DNA of 20,545 nucleotides from Spiro-02 sp964465155 (GTDB lineage: Bacteria > Spirochaetota > Spirochaetia > Sphaerochaetales > Sphaerochaetaceae), in contig CAYXIH010000034.1 of the NCBI GenBank assembly GCA_964465155.1, forward strand, positions 1 to 20,545, in the 5' to 3' direction. Positions 7,163 to 14,816 of this stretch are shown one piece after another (position 1 is the first letter of the stretch; each line of letters begins with the position of its first letter). The notes under the pieces were generated by a model. It made no database searches and was not told the origin of the DNA. It worked only from the letters and a program-made list of their open reading frames with translations. A program made the translations under genes and the position numbers.

Positions 7163-10100
7163 ATGGAACAACATACATTGAAAACACCTCCGGTAGAATA
7201 TAGAAGTTTTCTCTTCTGGGCATGGGACGATGATTTGCATGAAGCAGAATTACTTCGGCAGATCAAAGCCTTCCATGACCAACATCTTGGTGGATTCTTC
7301 ATGCACTCGCGGGATGGACTTGAGACTCCGTATCTGGGTTCCAGTTGGGATGCATGCATCAAGGCGTGTACAAAAGAAGCTCACCAGCTTGGGATGCAGG
7401 CATGGCTCTATGATGAGGACCGGTTTCCCTCTGGTACGTGTGGTGGTACTGTCACAGCACAGGAAGACTGCCGTTACGCACTCCATGGCTTGACCATGGA
7501 GGTGCGTACGGATATCTGTGAATCCGATAGCTCCATTGTTGCCCTCTACCTTGCACAGGTCGATGGAGATGTCATCATGTCCTGTGAGAGAATCGAGCAG
7601 ATGCCTGAGGTTGTTGAGCCGGGGAAGTCATTGCTCGTAGCCCGCAATGAGCAATCACGTGGCTCTGTTTGGTTCAATGGCTCTGCACCCCCGGACAACT
7701 TGGATCCCCAATGTGTCCAAGCCTTCATTGAGAGTACCTATGCCCATTATGGCCGGTTGCTTGAAGAGGAAATAGCTGCAGGGACAGTCCCTGGAGTTTT
7801 CACAGATGAACCAAGTCTCTCTGATCGGCATTCAGCATTTGACCCTCACAGGGGGTGGATACCATGGTCTGGTGGAATGGATGAGTTCCGTGACTCTTTG
7901 GGGTACCCCTCTATCTTTGAAAGTCTTCCGTATATCTATTTTGATGGAATCCACTCAAAGACAGCAAGGCATGACTATTGGAGGACGATAGCATTGCGCT
8001 ATGAGCAATGTTATTCACAGCAGATTGGCTTGTGGTGCGCAGAGCATGGACTCCAATTTACAGGACACTATCTGCAGGAAGACAAGCTTGGCCTGTGTAC
8101 TCGTGTCAATGGATCGGTGATGCCCCATTACACCCACGAACAGATTCCCGGGGTGGACTTGCTGTGTGAGCGGACGGATGAATATCTGACTGTCAAGCAA
8201 TGCAGCAGTGTAGCCCACCAATATGGGAAGAAACGGGTCATGTCCGAAACCTATGCAGCATGTGGTTGGGATTTTAGCTTTGAGGGGATGCGCTGGGTCG
8301 GAGACTGGCAGTATGCATTGGGAGTAACCAATAGGAGCCAGCACCTGAGCCTCTATAGCCTCAAGGGGTCACGGAAACGGGATTACCCACAGAGCTTCAA
8401 TACCCATGTTACTTGGTGGCCAAAGCTACATGTGGTGGAAGACTACTTTGCCCGCTTGTCGTATCTCCTCCAGCAGGGGGAGGTATATCGACCTGTATTG
8501 GTCATCCACCCGATGAGTACCGTATGGACCCATATGGGGTGCAGCCCCTATGGCAACCCGATCCGTAGGTTGGAACGTGATGTACCAGCTTCCGATAGGT
8601 ATGGATATGAGTTCAATGATCTCCTCAAGACATTGTGCAACCATCTGATAGATGTGGATTTGGCTGACGAGACACTGTTGCAGCGTGATGGCCATGTGCA
8701 CGGTACCTCCCTGGTATTGGGACAAGCACAGTATTCAGCGGTAGTGCTCCCTCCCATGGAGTCGTTGTATGGCTCCACGGTGCAATTGCTCAGCGAATAT
8801 GTCCAGGCGGGTGGACGGTTGATCTGTATGGGATCTTTCCCTTCCTTGATTGAAGGTCGTCCAGATGCGGCAGTTGTCCAACTGTGTACTGGCTCTCATG
8901 TCATGCATGTTGCTGATGCACAGCAATTGATTTCAGCAGTGAAGGACTCTGTGGTTGAGTCAGTGCAATGGCGGACACTATCTGGGAGCGGGGCATTGGT
9001 TTCCCAACTGAGGATTGCAGATGATGAATGGTTTCTCTTCTTGGTCAACAACGACAGGAACCACCCTTGCTGCGGGAACCTGAAGATTGGACGGGGTGGG
9101 GTTGTATCCTCAATCAATCTCCTTGAAGGTACCGAAACGGAAATCGCACGTTCTGAGGCTGGGGTAGAATTCCCCTTGGAACTTGCAGCCTGTGAATCGG
9201 TGATGATCCATGTAGGCAGTTCAGGCAATCTCAGAGCAACCATGGAGCCAACAGAGATACTATCATCAATAGCGCTGGATACTCCTGTTGGGGTATCACT
9301 GGATGTACCCAACGTATTGGTACTGGATGAAGCATGGTACTGCATGGATGACGAGCCATTGAGCTCGGAGCCCCTGCAAGTCTACCAACTGCAGCATGCC
9401 ATCAGGGAACGTCTTGGCATGCAGCAGGTTGATACGGATGAAATACCCCAGCGGTATGTTTGGTGCAACCAGCCTCATCCCAATGATGGGCACCGGGTGC
9501 GGCTTCAATTTCAGTTTGAGGTCGAAAACACCTCTTGCGAATGCAAGCTTGCCATAGAAGAGCCAGAACTGTTTTCTATCAAGTGCAATGGGATTCACGT
9601 TTCATCCGCACCCCACGGGTATTACCTGGACCATGCGTTTGAGTTGGTCTCATTGCCCCAGTTGCAACAGGGGATCAATATCATTGACCTCGAATGCACA
9701 TATTCCCAAGCCATGAGCTTGGAGAATATCTATCTGATTGGTGACTTCGGTGTTTCTCCAGAACGAACGATTGTGGATCAGCCCAAGACATTGGAGTTGG
9801 GAGATTGGACGTATCAGGGACTCCTGCAGTATCCAGGTACCGTAACGTATGATTTCTTGTTTGATTGGGAAGGTACTGGAGACGGGGTGAGACTTGAAAT
9901 GGGCAATTGGTCAGGGACAGTTGCTGCAGTCCATTGCAACGGACACATCTTCGATATTCCTTGGAATAGTCTGCATGAGATTCATCTCACCCAGGCTCTT
10001 CAGCAAGGCGTAAACAAGATTGGTATCCAAGTGTTCGGGAGTCCCAGGAATATGCTTGGCCCATTGCATCTTGCATGTGGGAAGAAAGTCTTTACGAACC

Positions 10101-10219
10101 CTGCAAGTTTCAGTCCGGGCAAAGAAGAGTTTACTCAAGCATATCAATTTGTGGCCAATGGGCTCATGAACCCATGCACCATTTCGGTGGTCACTACCAA
10201 AAGAGGAGCAGAGAAATGA
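7163..10219 (+). CDS. Large GH106-like glycoside hydrolase
   Basis: This 1018-residue protein belongs to the group related to GH106 alpha-L-rhamnosidases. The N-terminal (alpha/beta)8 domain shows the group's hallmarks: FLFWAWDDDL (about 16-25), GGFFMHSRDGLETPYL (43-58), WLYDEDRFPSG (81-91) and 'GVFTDEPS' (about 211-218), whose acidic residues are catalytic candidates. A middle domain around residues 455-580 (PVLVIHPMS ... GGRLICMGSFPS) resembles the glutamine-amidotransferase-like domain of these enzymes. The C-terminus looks like one or two galactose-binding-type beta-sandwiches. There is no signal peptide, so it is probably cytoplasmic. The frame is open from GTG 7124, but that would overlap the previous gene by 38 bases; ATG 7163, directly after that gene's stop, matches the family N-terminus. 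The sugar specificity (rhamnose or another glycoside) cannot be read from the sequence. Confidence 0.85.
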   Translation: MEQHTLKTPPVEYRSFLFWAWDDDLHEAELLRQIKAFHDQHLGGFFMHSRDGLETPYLGSSWDACIKACTKEAHQLGMQAWLYDEDRFPSGTCGGTVTAQEDCRYALHGLTMEVRTDICESDSSIVALYLAQVDGDVIMSCERIEQMPEVVEPGKSLLVARNEQSRGSVWFNGSAPPDNLDPQCVQAFIESTYAHYGRLLEEEIAAGTVPGVFTDEPSLSDRHSAFDPHRGWIPWSGGMDEFRDSLGYPSIFESLPYIYFDGIHSKTARHDYWRTIALRYEQCYSQQIGLWCAEHGLQFTGHYLQEDKLGLCTRVNGSVMPHYTHEQIPGVDLLCERTDEYLTVKQCSSVAHQYGKKRVMSETYAACGWDFSFEGMRWVGDWQYALGVTNRSQHLSLYSLKGSRKRDYPQSFNTHVTWWPKLHVVEDYFARLSYLLQQGEVYRPVLVIHPMSTVWTHMGCSPYGNPIRRLERDVPASDRYGYEFNDLLKTLCNHLIDVDLADETLLQRDGHVHGTSLVLGQAQYSAVVLPPMESLYGSTVQLLSEYVQAGGRLICMGSFPSLIEGRPDAAVVQLCTGSHVMHVADAQQLISAVKDSVVESVQWRTLSGSGALVSQLRIADDEWFLFLVNNDRNHPCCGNLKIGRGGVVSSINLLEGTETEIARSEAGVEFPLELAACESVMIHVGSSGNLRATMEPTEILSSIALDTPVGVSLDVPNVLVLDEAWYCMDDEPLSSEPLQVYQLQHAIRERLGMQQVDTDEIPQRYVWCNQPHPNDGHRVRLQFQFEVENTSCECKLAIEEPELFSIKCNGIHVSSAPHGYYLDHAFELVSLPQLQQGINIIDLECTYSQAMSLENIYLIGDFGVSPERTIVDQPKTLELGDWTYQGLLQYPGTVTYDFLFDWEGTGDGVRLEMGNWSGTVAAVHCNGHIFDIPWNSLHEIHLTQALQQGVNKIGIQVFGSPRNMLGPLHLACGKKVFTNPASFSPGKEEFTQAYQFVANGLMNPCTISVVTTKRGAEK

Positions 10220-11130
10220 AAGAATACCATGGCTGTTGGCCAACGATGATCACACCATATACTGAGACAGGGGCAGTGGATTACCCTGCAGTACGTGCAT
10301 TGGTGCAGTGGTATATTGACCATGGCGCAGACGGCATATTCGCCGTCTGCCAGAGCAGCGAGATGTTCTTCCTGGAAGAACAGGAGAAGATGGACATTGC
10401 ACGCGCAGTAGTCGATGCTGCCGCTGGCAGGATCAAGGTGATAGCCAGCGGGCATACTGCCAATGACCATGGACAGCAGGTCCAGCAGCTGGGTGCCATG
10501 TGGGAGACCGGCGTTGATGCAGTGGTGATGGTCAGCAACAGATTTGCCAAGGCAGATGAAGGTGAGGACGTATTTGAATCCAGCATCAAGGACATTTTCC
10601 GCCAGCTTCCCGATGTGCAGTTTGGTATGTATGAATGCCCGTATCCCTACCGGAGATTGTTGACGACATCCTTCCTCCGTGAGGCTGCTGAAAATAAGTC
10701 ATTGGTCTTCCTCAAGGATGTATGCTGCTCATTGCCTATCCTCAGGGAACGTATTGATGCGATAGCAGGGACCTCCCTCTCTCTGTTCAATGCCAATACA
10801 TCTACGTTCCTTCCTGCGCTGCAGATGGGAGCGGATGGCTACAACGGGGTGATGGCAAACTTTCATCTTGACCTCTACAAATGGGTGTATGAGCATTTCA
10901 AGACGGAACCAGGGCTTGCATCCGAGGTGGCCGACTTCCTGACCGTGGCGGCGGTCATGGAGGCACGTGCGTATCCTGTCAGCGCCAAGTACTACCAGAA
11001 TATGAGGGGAGTTCCCATGACCATCAATTGCCGTAGCAAATCCAAGGACTTGCTCAATGAGAATGCCATCCATGAGATAGAGGCTTTGGCACGGTTGGAA
11101 GACTTGGTCCGGGGCAAATTGTTCAGATAA
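10216..11130 (+). CDS. DapA/N-acetylneuraminate-lyase superfamily aldolase, not DapA itself
   Basis: This 304-residue class I (Schiff-base) aldolase or lyase has the DHDPS/NAL fold. The predicted Schiff-base lysine is Lys167 in 'VFLKDVCC', and the catalytic tyrosine is Tyr139 in 'MYECPYPYRR'. The pyruvate-binding GTTGE motif of DapA reads CQSSE here (45-49), and the second active-site Tyr of DapA is replaced in 'VMVSNRF'. Lysine biosynthesis is therefore unlikely. In a sugar operon, reversible cleavage of a 2-keto-3-deoxy sugar acid is a reasonable guess; an unknown lyase reaction is also possible. The ATG overlaps the previous stop as ATGA, with AAGAGGAG seven bases upstream. The open frame extends upstream to 10075, but that part lies inside the hydrolase gene and was rejected. 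Confidence 0.85.
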   Translation: MKEYHGCWPTMITPYTETGAVDYPAVRALVQWYIDHGADGIFAVCQSSEMFFLEEQEKMDIARAVVDAAAGRIKVIASGHTANDHGQQVQQLGAMWETGVDAVVMVSNRFAKADEGEDVFESSIKDIFRQLPDVQFGMYECPYPYRRLLTTSFLREAAENKSLVFLKDVCCSLPILRERIDAIAGTSLSLFNANTSTFLPALQMGADGYNGVMANFHLDLYKWVYEHFKTEPGLASEVADFLTVAAVMEARAYPVSAKYYQNMRGVPMTINCRSKSKDLLNENAIHEIEALARLEDLVRGKLFR

Positions 11131-11146
11131 CACGGGAAGGATGAGG

Positions 11147-12796
11147 ATGCAAAACAAAACAAGCTATGTAATGGGTGCTGACTTTGGGTCGGACAGTGTA
11201 CGAGTAGTCATACTGGATGCTGCCGATGGAAACATCCTCGGCGCTTCGGTTGCTGAATATCCACGGTGGAAGCAAGGTTTGTTTTGCAATCCTGCAAAGA
11301 ATCAATTCCGTCAGAGCCCAAAGGACTATATTGAGAGTCTCTCCGAGGCCGTGAAGGCAGCAGTTGCCCAGTCGGTTCTTGTCGATCCGGATGCTCCAGG
11401 AAAAGTTGTCAGCTTCTCGATCGACACCACCGGGTCCACAGTAGCCCCTGCGTATGCAAATGGGCATGTGCTGGCAGAGATGGAAGAGTTTTCAGAAGAC
11501 CCCGATGGGATGTTCATCCTCTGGAAGGACCATACCGCTGTTGAGGAAGCCAAGGAGATCAACACCGTCAGCAAGACATGGGGTGGTGTGGACTACACCT
11601 CCTATAGCGGAGGGGTCTATTCAGCGGAATGGTTTTGGGCAAAGCTGTTGCATGTAGTCAGGGACAATGAAGCAGTTCGCAATGCGACAGCTTCGGCGGT
11701 GGAGCATTGCGATTGGATGGCCGGCTTGCTCACCAATACCTTGAACCCTCTGTTGCTGAAGCGGTCACGATGTACGGCAGGCCACAAATGCATGTACAAC
11801 AAACTGTGGGGAGGGTATCCATCGGAAGAGTTTCTCAACTGCCTGGATCCAGTGCTGGGAGAAATACGAAGGACACTTCCGGAGGAAACTTATTCCAGCA
11901 CCGAGATAGCTGGAATGCTCTCAAAGAAATGGCTGGAGACTTTCAATCTGACTGGTCCCGTGTTAGTCACGGTGGGTGCCCTTGATGCCCATATTGGTGC
12001 AATTGGGGGAGGACTCCGTCCTGGCGTCATGGTCAAGTCAATTGGCACTTCCACCTGTGATATCCTTATTGGTGATGAGACACCTGCTCCAGTAGCTGGA
12101 ATCTGTGGGCAGGTAGATGGTTCCGTGATAGAAGGATTCACAGGGTATGAGGCTGGCCAGAGTGCCTATGGCGACCTCTATGCATGGTTTCGCAATCTCC
12201 TTATGTGGCCGATCCTTCAAGATGATGCTATTTCCCAAGAGACTGCAGAGAAGATAGAGAAACAGTTGCTTGCAAGATTGGAGCAACAGGCAAGTGCCAT
12301 TCCTACGGATATCAATTCACCCGTGGCATTGGATTGGATCAATGGCCGGCGTACCCCGTTTGCCAACCAATATCTCACCTGTGCCATGCAAGGCATCACA
12401 CTGGGAACATCGGCACCTCAACTGATGAAGACGTTGCTTGAGGCAACTGCCTTCGGTGCACGGGCTATCCTTGAGTGCATAGAAGCTGGTGGAGTAGCAG
12501 TGACAAAGATCGTTGCGATTGGAGGGGTAGCCCGCAAGAGTAAACTTGGGATGCAGATCCTAGCTGATATTACGGGTAGGGAGATATGCGTGACTGCAGG
12601 TGACCAGAGCCCTGCCATAGGGGCTGCAATATGTGCTTCGGTTGCAGCAGGACTGTACCATGATGTCTTTGAGGCACAAGATGTGCTGTGTGCCGGAATT
12701 GAACGCACCCATGTTCCCAATCCACTCATGAAGGAAATTTACGATTGCCTGTACAAACAATACTTGGAACTTGGAAAGCTTGAAGAAGCAAGATAG
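11147..12796 (+). CDS. araB: L-ribulokinase
   Basis: This FGGY-family kinase of about 549 residues phosphorylates L-ribulose to L-ribulose 5-phosphate in L-arabinose catabolism. It follows Escherichia coli AraB closely: GADFGSDSVR at the N-terminus, 'CNPAKNQFRQSPKDYIES', 'SIDTTGSTVAP', 'MFILWKDHTAVEEAKEI', 'YSAEWFWAKLLHV', 'RCTAGHKCMY', 'SIGTSTCDIL', 'CGQVDGSV' and 'DWINGRRTPFANQ'. Its length is close to the usual 550-565 and well above that of rhamnulokinases and xylulokinases. ATG 11141 is also in frame, but it abuts the ribosome site; AAGGA (11137-11141) five bases before ATG 11147 favours the latter. It is the last gene of the operon, 16 bases after the aldolase. No araA or araD is in the window, so these must be elsewhere or the kinase uses another ketose. 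Confidence 0.93.
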   Translation: MQNKTSYVMGADFGSDSVRVVILDAADGNILGASVAEYPRWKQGLFCNPAKNQFRQSPKDYIESLSEAVKAAVAQSVLVDPDAPGKVVSFSIDTTGSTVAPAYANGHVLAEMEEFSEDPDGMFILWKDHTAVEEAKEINTVSKTWGGVDYTSYSGGVYSAEWFWAKLLHVVRDNEAVRNATASAVEHCDWMAGLLTNTLNPLLLKRSRCTAGHKCMYNKLWGGYPSEEFLNCLDPVLGEIRRTLPEETYSSTEIAGMLSKKWLETFNLTGPVLVTVGALDAHIGAIGGGLRPGVMVKSIGTSTCDILIGDETPAPVAGICGQVDGSVIEGFTGYEAGQSAYGDLYAWFRNLLMWPILQDDAISQETAEKIEKQLLARLEQQASAIPTDINSPVALDWINGRRTPFANQYLTCAMQGITLGTSAPQLMKTLLEATAFGARAILECIEAGGVAVTKIVAIGGVARKSKLGMQILADITGREICVTAGDQSPAIGAAICASVAAGLYHDVFEAQDVLCAGIERTHVPNPLMKEIYDCLYKQYLELGKLEEAR

Positions 12797-12810
12797 AAAC
12801 CAAAGAAATT

Positions 12811-13650
12811 TTACGCGTTGCGAGAATCCCTGTTCTCCTGAAGCATCATCAAGCAGGCATAGATGCTATCAATGATTGCTATTTGAGCAATGCGGGTTAT
12901 TGAATTGTCGTTTTTGGAGAACAGGGTATCGACAGCTGTCGACAAGACAATATCCGCTTCTTTTGCCAACCTGGAGTTGGGTCTGTTGGTAAGGCATATG
13001 ATTTTGATTCCAGGCTCAGCTTTTACTGTTTTGCACCAGTTGATGAGCTCTGGTGTCTCTCCAGAGCTCGAGATGAAGAACAAGACATATCTGCCTTTGC
13101 TGTCACGGTAGGATGTCTTTGGAACATAGTCTCCTGTGCAGACACACGCCCGGATTCCAACTTTGAAGAATTGGTGCCTAGCCAGCATCGCTATTGCAGC
13201 AGATCCCCCATATCCATATATATCTAGGTTATCAGTTTCGTTGAGCAACGTGACAGCATCAATGAATGCTTGCTTGTTCAATATGCTCATTGAGTCTGAT
13301 AGGGCCTGGGCACATTTGGAAAATGTTTTGGACAACATTTGAGGAATCGGATCATCAGGCTGGTATGAAGTGTTTACTTCTATGGGATCAAGACCTGTTT
13401 CATTGACATTTGCCTTGATCCTGAGTTCCTTGAGGCCTTTGTAACCCAATGTCTGGCAGAAGCGGACTATCCCAGAAATACTCGTACGCGCACCGGCGGC
13501 AAGCTCATTTATTGAACCATTGGTCACCATTTCTTTGTTCTGCAAGAAAAAGTCAGCAATCTGTTGGTTGCTGGAGGAGAGTGTCTGATATTTTGCTACT
13601 AGGAGAATTTCCCAGTTTTGTTTTTTTGAAATGGTGATATTGTTATTCAT
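12811..13650 (-). CDS. RpiR/MurR-family transcriptional regulator with SIS domain
   Basis: This 279-residue phosphosugar-responsive regulator has an N-terminal helix-turn-helix (about 15-80; 'LSSSNQQIADFFLQN ... SINELAAGARTSISGIVRFCQTLGYKG', the standard HTH_6 pattern) followed by a SIS domain (about 125-262) with the sugar-phosphate-binding segments GYGGSA (146-151) and SSSGET (194-199). It lies 52 bp downstream of the PfkB kinase gene on the same strand and is probably cotranscribed with it. AAAGGT precedes its ATG. The likely ligand is a sugar phosphate made or used by the kinase and aldolase of this cluster. The palindromes between 14669 and 14769 are candidate operators. Its end is only 14 bp from the convergent araB stop. 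Confidence 0.92.
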   Translation of the reverse strand: MNNNITISKKQNWEILLVAKYQTLSSSNQQIADFFLQNKEMVTNGSINELAAGARTSISGIVRFCQTLGYKGLKELRIKANVNETGLDPIEVNTSYQPDDPIPQMLSKTFSKCAQALSDSMSILNKQAFIDAVTLLNETDNLDIYGYGGSAAIAMLARHQFFKVGIRACVCTGDYVPKTSYRDSKGRYVLFFISSSGETPELINWCKTVKAEPGIKIICLTNRPNSRLAKEADIVLSTAVDTLFSKNDNSITRIAQIAIIDSIYACLMMLQENRDSRNA

Positions 13651-13702
13651 TGCTTACCTTTGTGAAGTATTCTTTCAGAAAATGAACATTATGTGAATAC
13701 CG

Positions 13703-14641
13703 CTATTTGAAGCTATGTGTCTGCATGAATTGCAGGGTTTCGCTGAATGTCGGGATTCCAGTTCGGCCACCGAGATGCATGCAGTTGATGGAAGATACCG
13801 CACTAGAGAATTTGATGGCTGAATCCAGAGTATACCCCAATTCGAGTGCCCTCAGGAATGCCCCATGAAAGACATCCCCACTTCCAGTGGTATCAACAGG
13901 TTCAATCTCACTATACGTCGGGAAATATACCAATTCTCCCTTTACAACTGCAACCGACCCTTTTTCTCCAAGGGTTGCAATGAGTATTCGCGATCCCCAT
14001 TTCGACATTTGTAGCAAGGCACGTTCAAGACTATCGTCTTCCATGATTTTGCAGGGATAAACTTCGCTCGTGATGAGGATATCTGCCATTTTAGCAAGTG
14101 CAATGTTCTTTTGGTTGTCTTTCTGGACTGAACTACCATCAAGCGAGATGGTAGTACCAGCAGCTTTTGCAATCTCGGCAGCCGTGATGGCATTCTCATA
14201 TTGAGTTCCGTCGAGATGCAGGTAGGTTGCATCCTTGATGTATTGCTCAATGCTTGGAGTGAATTTGATGGAAGGGAGACGGTCATGGTAGTTTATCAAT
14301 GTCCTTGAGGCATTTCTGCTATTGACGCAAACAAATGAGAAAGAACTCATTCCATCCTCGAATGAAACATGACGGGTGTCGACCTTTTCTTGTTTGAGGC
14401 CTTCCAAGAGGTATGTGCCGGTATCATCTGATCCCAAATTTCCAAGATAACCGCCCCAACCTCCCAATCGGGAGAAAGCTACAATCGCTTGGGAGGCACC
14501 GCCTCCAGCTTGTTTGTCTACCAGATCAATATGCTTGGATGTGTTTTCGGGGGGGAATCCATCAACGACACAAATCGTATCTGCACAGAGGTGACCTACT
14601 GCAACAGCTGTAGGAGATGAAACAAAACTTTGAGAGTTCAT
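13703..14641 (-). CDS. PfkB-family carbohydrate kinase
   Basis: This 312-residue cytoplasmic sugar kinase has the ribokinase fold. The N-terminal substrate region contains 'DKQAGGGASQAIVAFSRLG' (glycine motif about 46-48). The C-terminal PfkB signature DTTGSGDVFHGAF lies at 250-262, with Asp256 as catalytic base and the preceding glycines as the anion hole. 'ATLGEKGSVAVVKG' precedes it as expected. The start has GGAGC four bases upstream on the minus strand. It is divergent from a binding-protein/ATPase/permease/aldolase operon and adjacent to an RpiR regulator, so it probably phosphorylates a ketose or ketose phosphate before aldol cleavage. Candidate relatives are tagatose-6-phosphate, fructose-1-phosphate or 5-dehydro-2-deoxygluconate kinases; the sequence alone does not decide. 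Confidence 0.92.
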   Translation of the reverse strand: MNSQSFVSSPTAVAVGHLCADTICVVDGFPPENTSKHIDLVDKQAGGGASQAIVAFSRLGGWGGYLGNLGSDDTGTYLLEGLKQEKVDTRHVSFEDGMSSFSFVCVNSRNASRTLINYHDRLPSIKFTPSIEQYIKDATYLHLDGTQYENAITAAEIAKAAGTTISLDGSSVQKDNQKNIALAKMADILITSEVYPCKIMEDDSLERALLQMSKWGSRILIATLGEKGSVAVVKGELVYFPTYSEIEPVDTTGSGDVFHGAFLRALELGYTLDSAIKFSSAVSSINCMHLGGRTGIPTFSETLQFMQTHSFK

Positions 14642-14668
14642 AAAAGCTCCTATAGTGAAATAATTTCC

Positions 14669-14684
14669 ACTTTACATGTAAAGT
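14669..14684. promoter_or_regulatory. 16-bp perfect palindrome, candidate operator
   Basis: ACTTTACATGTAAAGT is its own reverse complement. It lies 28 bp before the kinase start, downstream of the predicted minus-strand promoter, where a bound repressor could block elongation. Its core TTTACATGTAAA recurs with one base change at 14758-14769. Confidence 0.55.
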
Positions 14685-14722
14685 TTGTGATAAAAAGTAC
14701 CATATATTTTTGATATGATAAA

Positions 14723-14749
14723 ATTATCATGAAAATATTTTCATGTCAA
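14723..14749 (-). promoter_or_regulatory. Promoter of the kinase-RpiR unit
   Basis: On the minus strand a perfect TTGACA (-35, plus-strand 14744-14749) is followed by GATAAT (plus-strand 14723-14728) after 15 bp, or by weaker -10 matches after 16-17 bp. The spacing is short, so the exact -10 is uncertain. A palindrome fills the spacer. Confidence 0.5.
14728..14745. promoter_or_regulatory. 18-bp perfect palindrome inside the minus-strand promoter, candidate RpiR operator
   Basis: CATGAAAATATTTTCATG is a perfect 18-bp palindrome. It occupies the whole spacer of the predicted minus-strand promoter, touching both -35 and -10. The TGAAA...TTTCA form is reminiscent of sites bound by RpiR-family regulators, and such a regulator is the second gene of the unit. 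Repression by steric exclusion is inferred. Confidence 0.55.
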
Positions 14750-14754
14750 ACTTT

Positions 14755-14784
14755 TTGTTTACAAGTAAATGATGTGATGATAAT
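14755..14784 (+). promoter_or_regulatory. Probable promoter of the transporter-aldolase operon
   Basis: The best -10 is GATAAT (14779-14784), with TTGTTT (14755-14760) 18 bp upstream or TTTACA (14758-14763) 15 bp upstream. A second -10-like TATGAT lies at 14790-14795. The location in front of a strong ribosome site supports a promoter here, but the exact boxes are uncertain. Confidence 0.4.
14758..14769. promoter_or_regulatory. Second copy of the TTTACAWGTAAA operator-like motif
   Basis: TTTACAAGTAAA differs by one base from the core of the palindrome at 14669-14684. It overlaps the presumed -35 of the plus-strand promoter. The two centres are 87 bp apart, so one regulator could act on both divergent promoters or loop the DNA. 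Confidence 0.45.
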
Positions 14785-14816
14785 CTGATTATGATTTCTG
14801 AAAGGAGGAAATTATT

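Noticed and set aside
10216..11130. Annotation as 4-hydroxy-tetrahydrodipicolinate synthase (dapA)
   Set aside because: The GTTGE motif and the second active-site Tyr are replaced and the gene lies in a sugar operon; only fold and Schiff-base chemistry are supported.
11147..12796. Annotation as rhamnulokinase or xylulokinase, suggested by the nearby GH106-like enzyme
   Set aside because: Length and many long blocks match AraB specifically.
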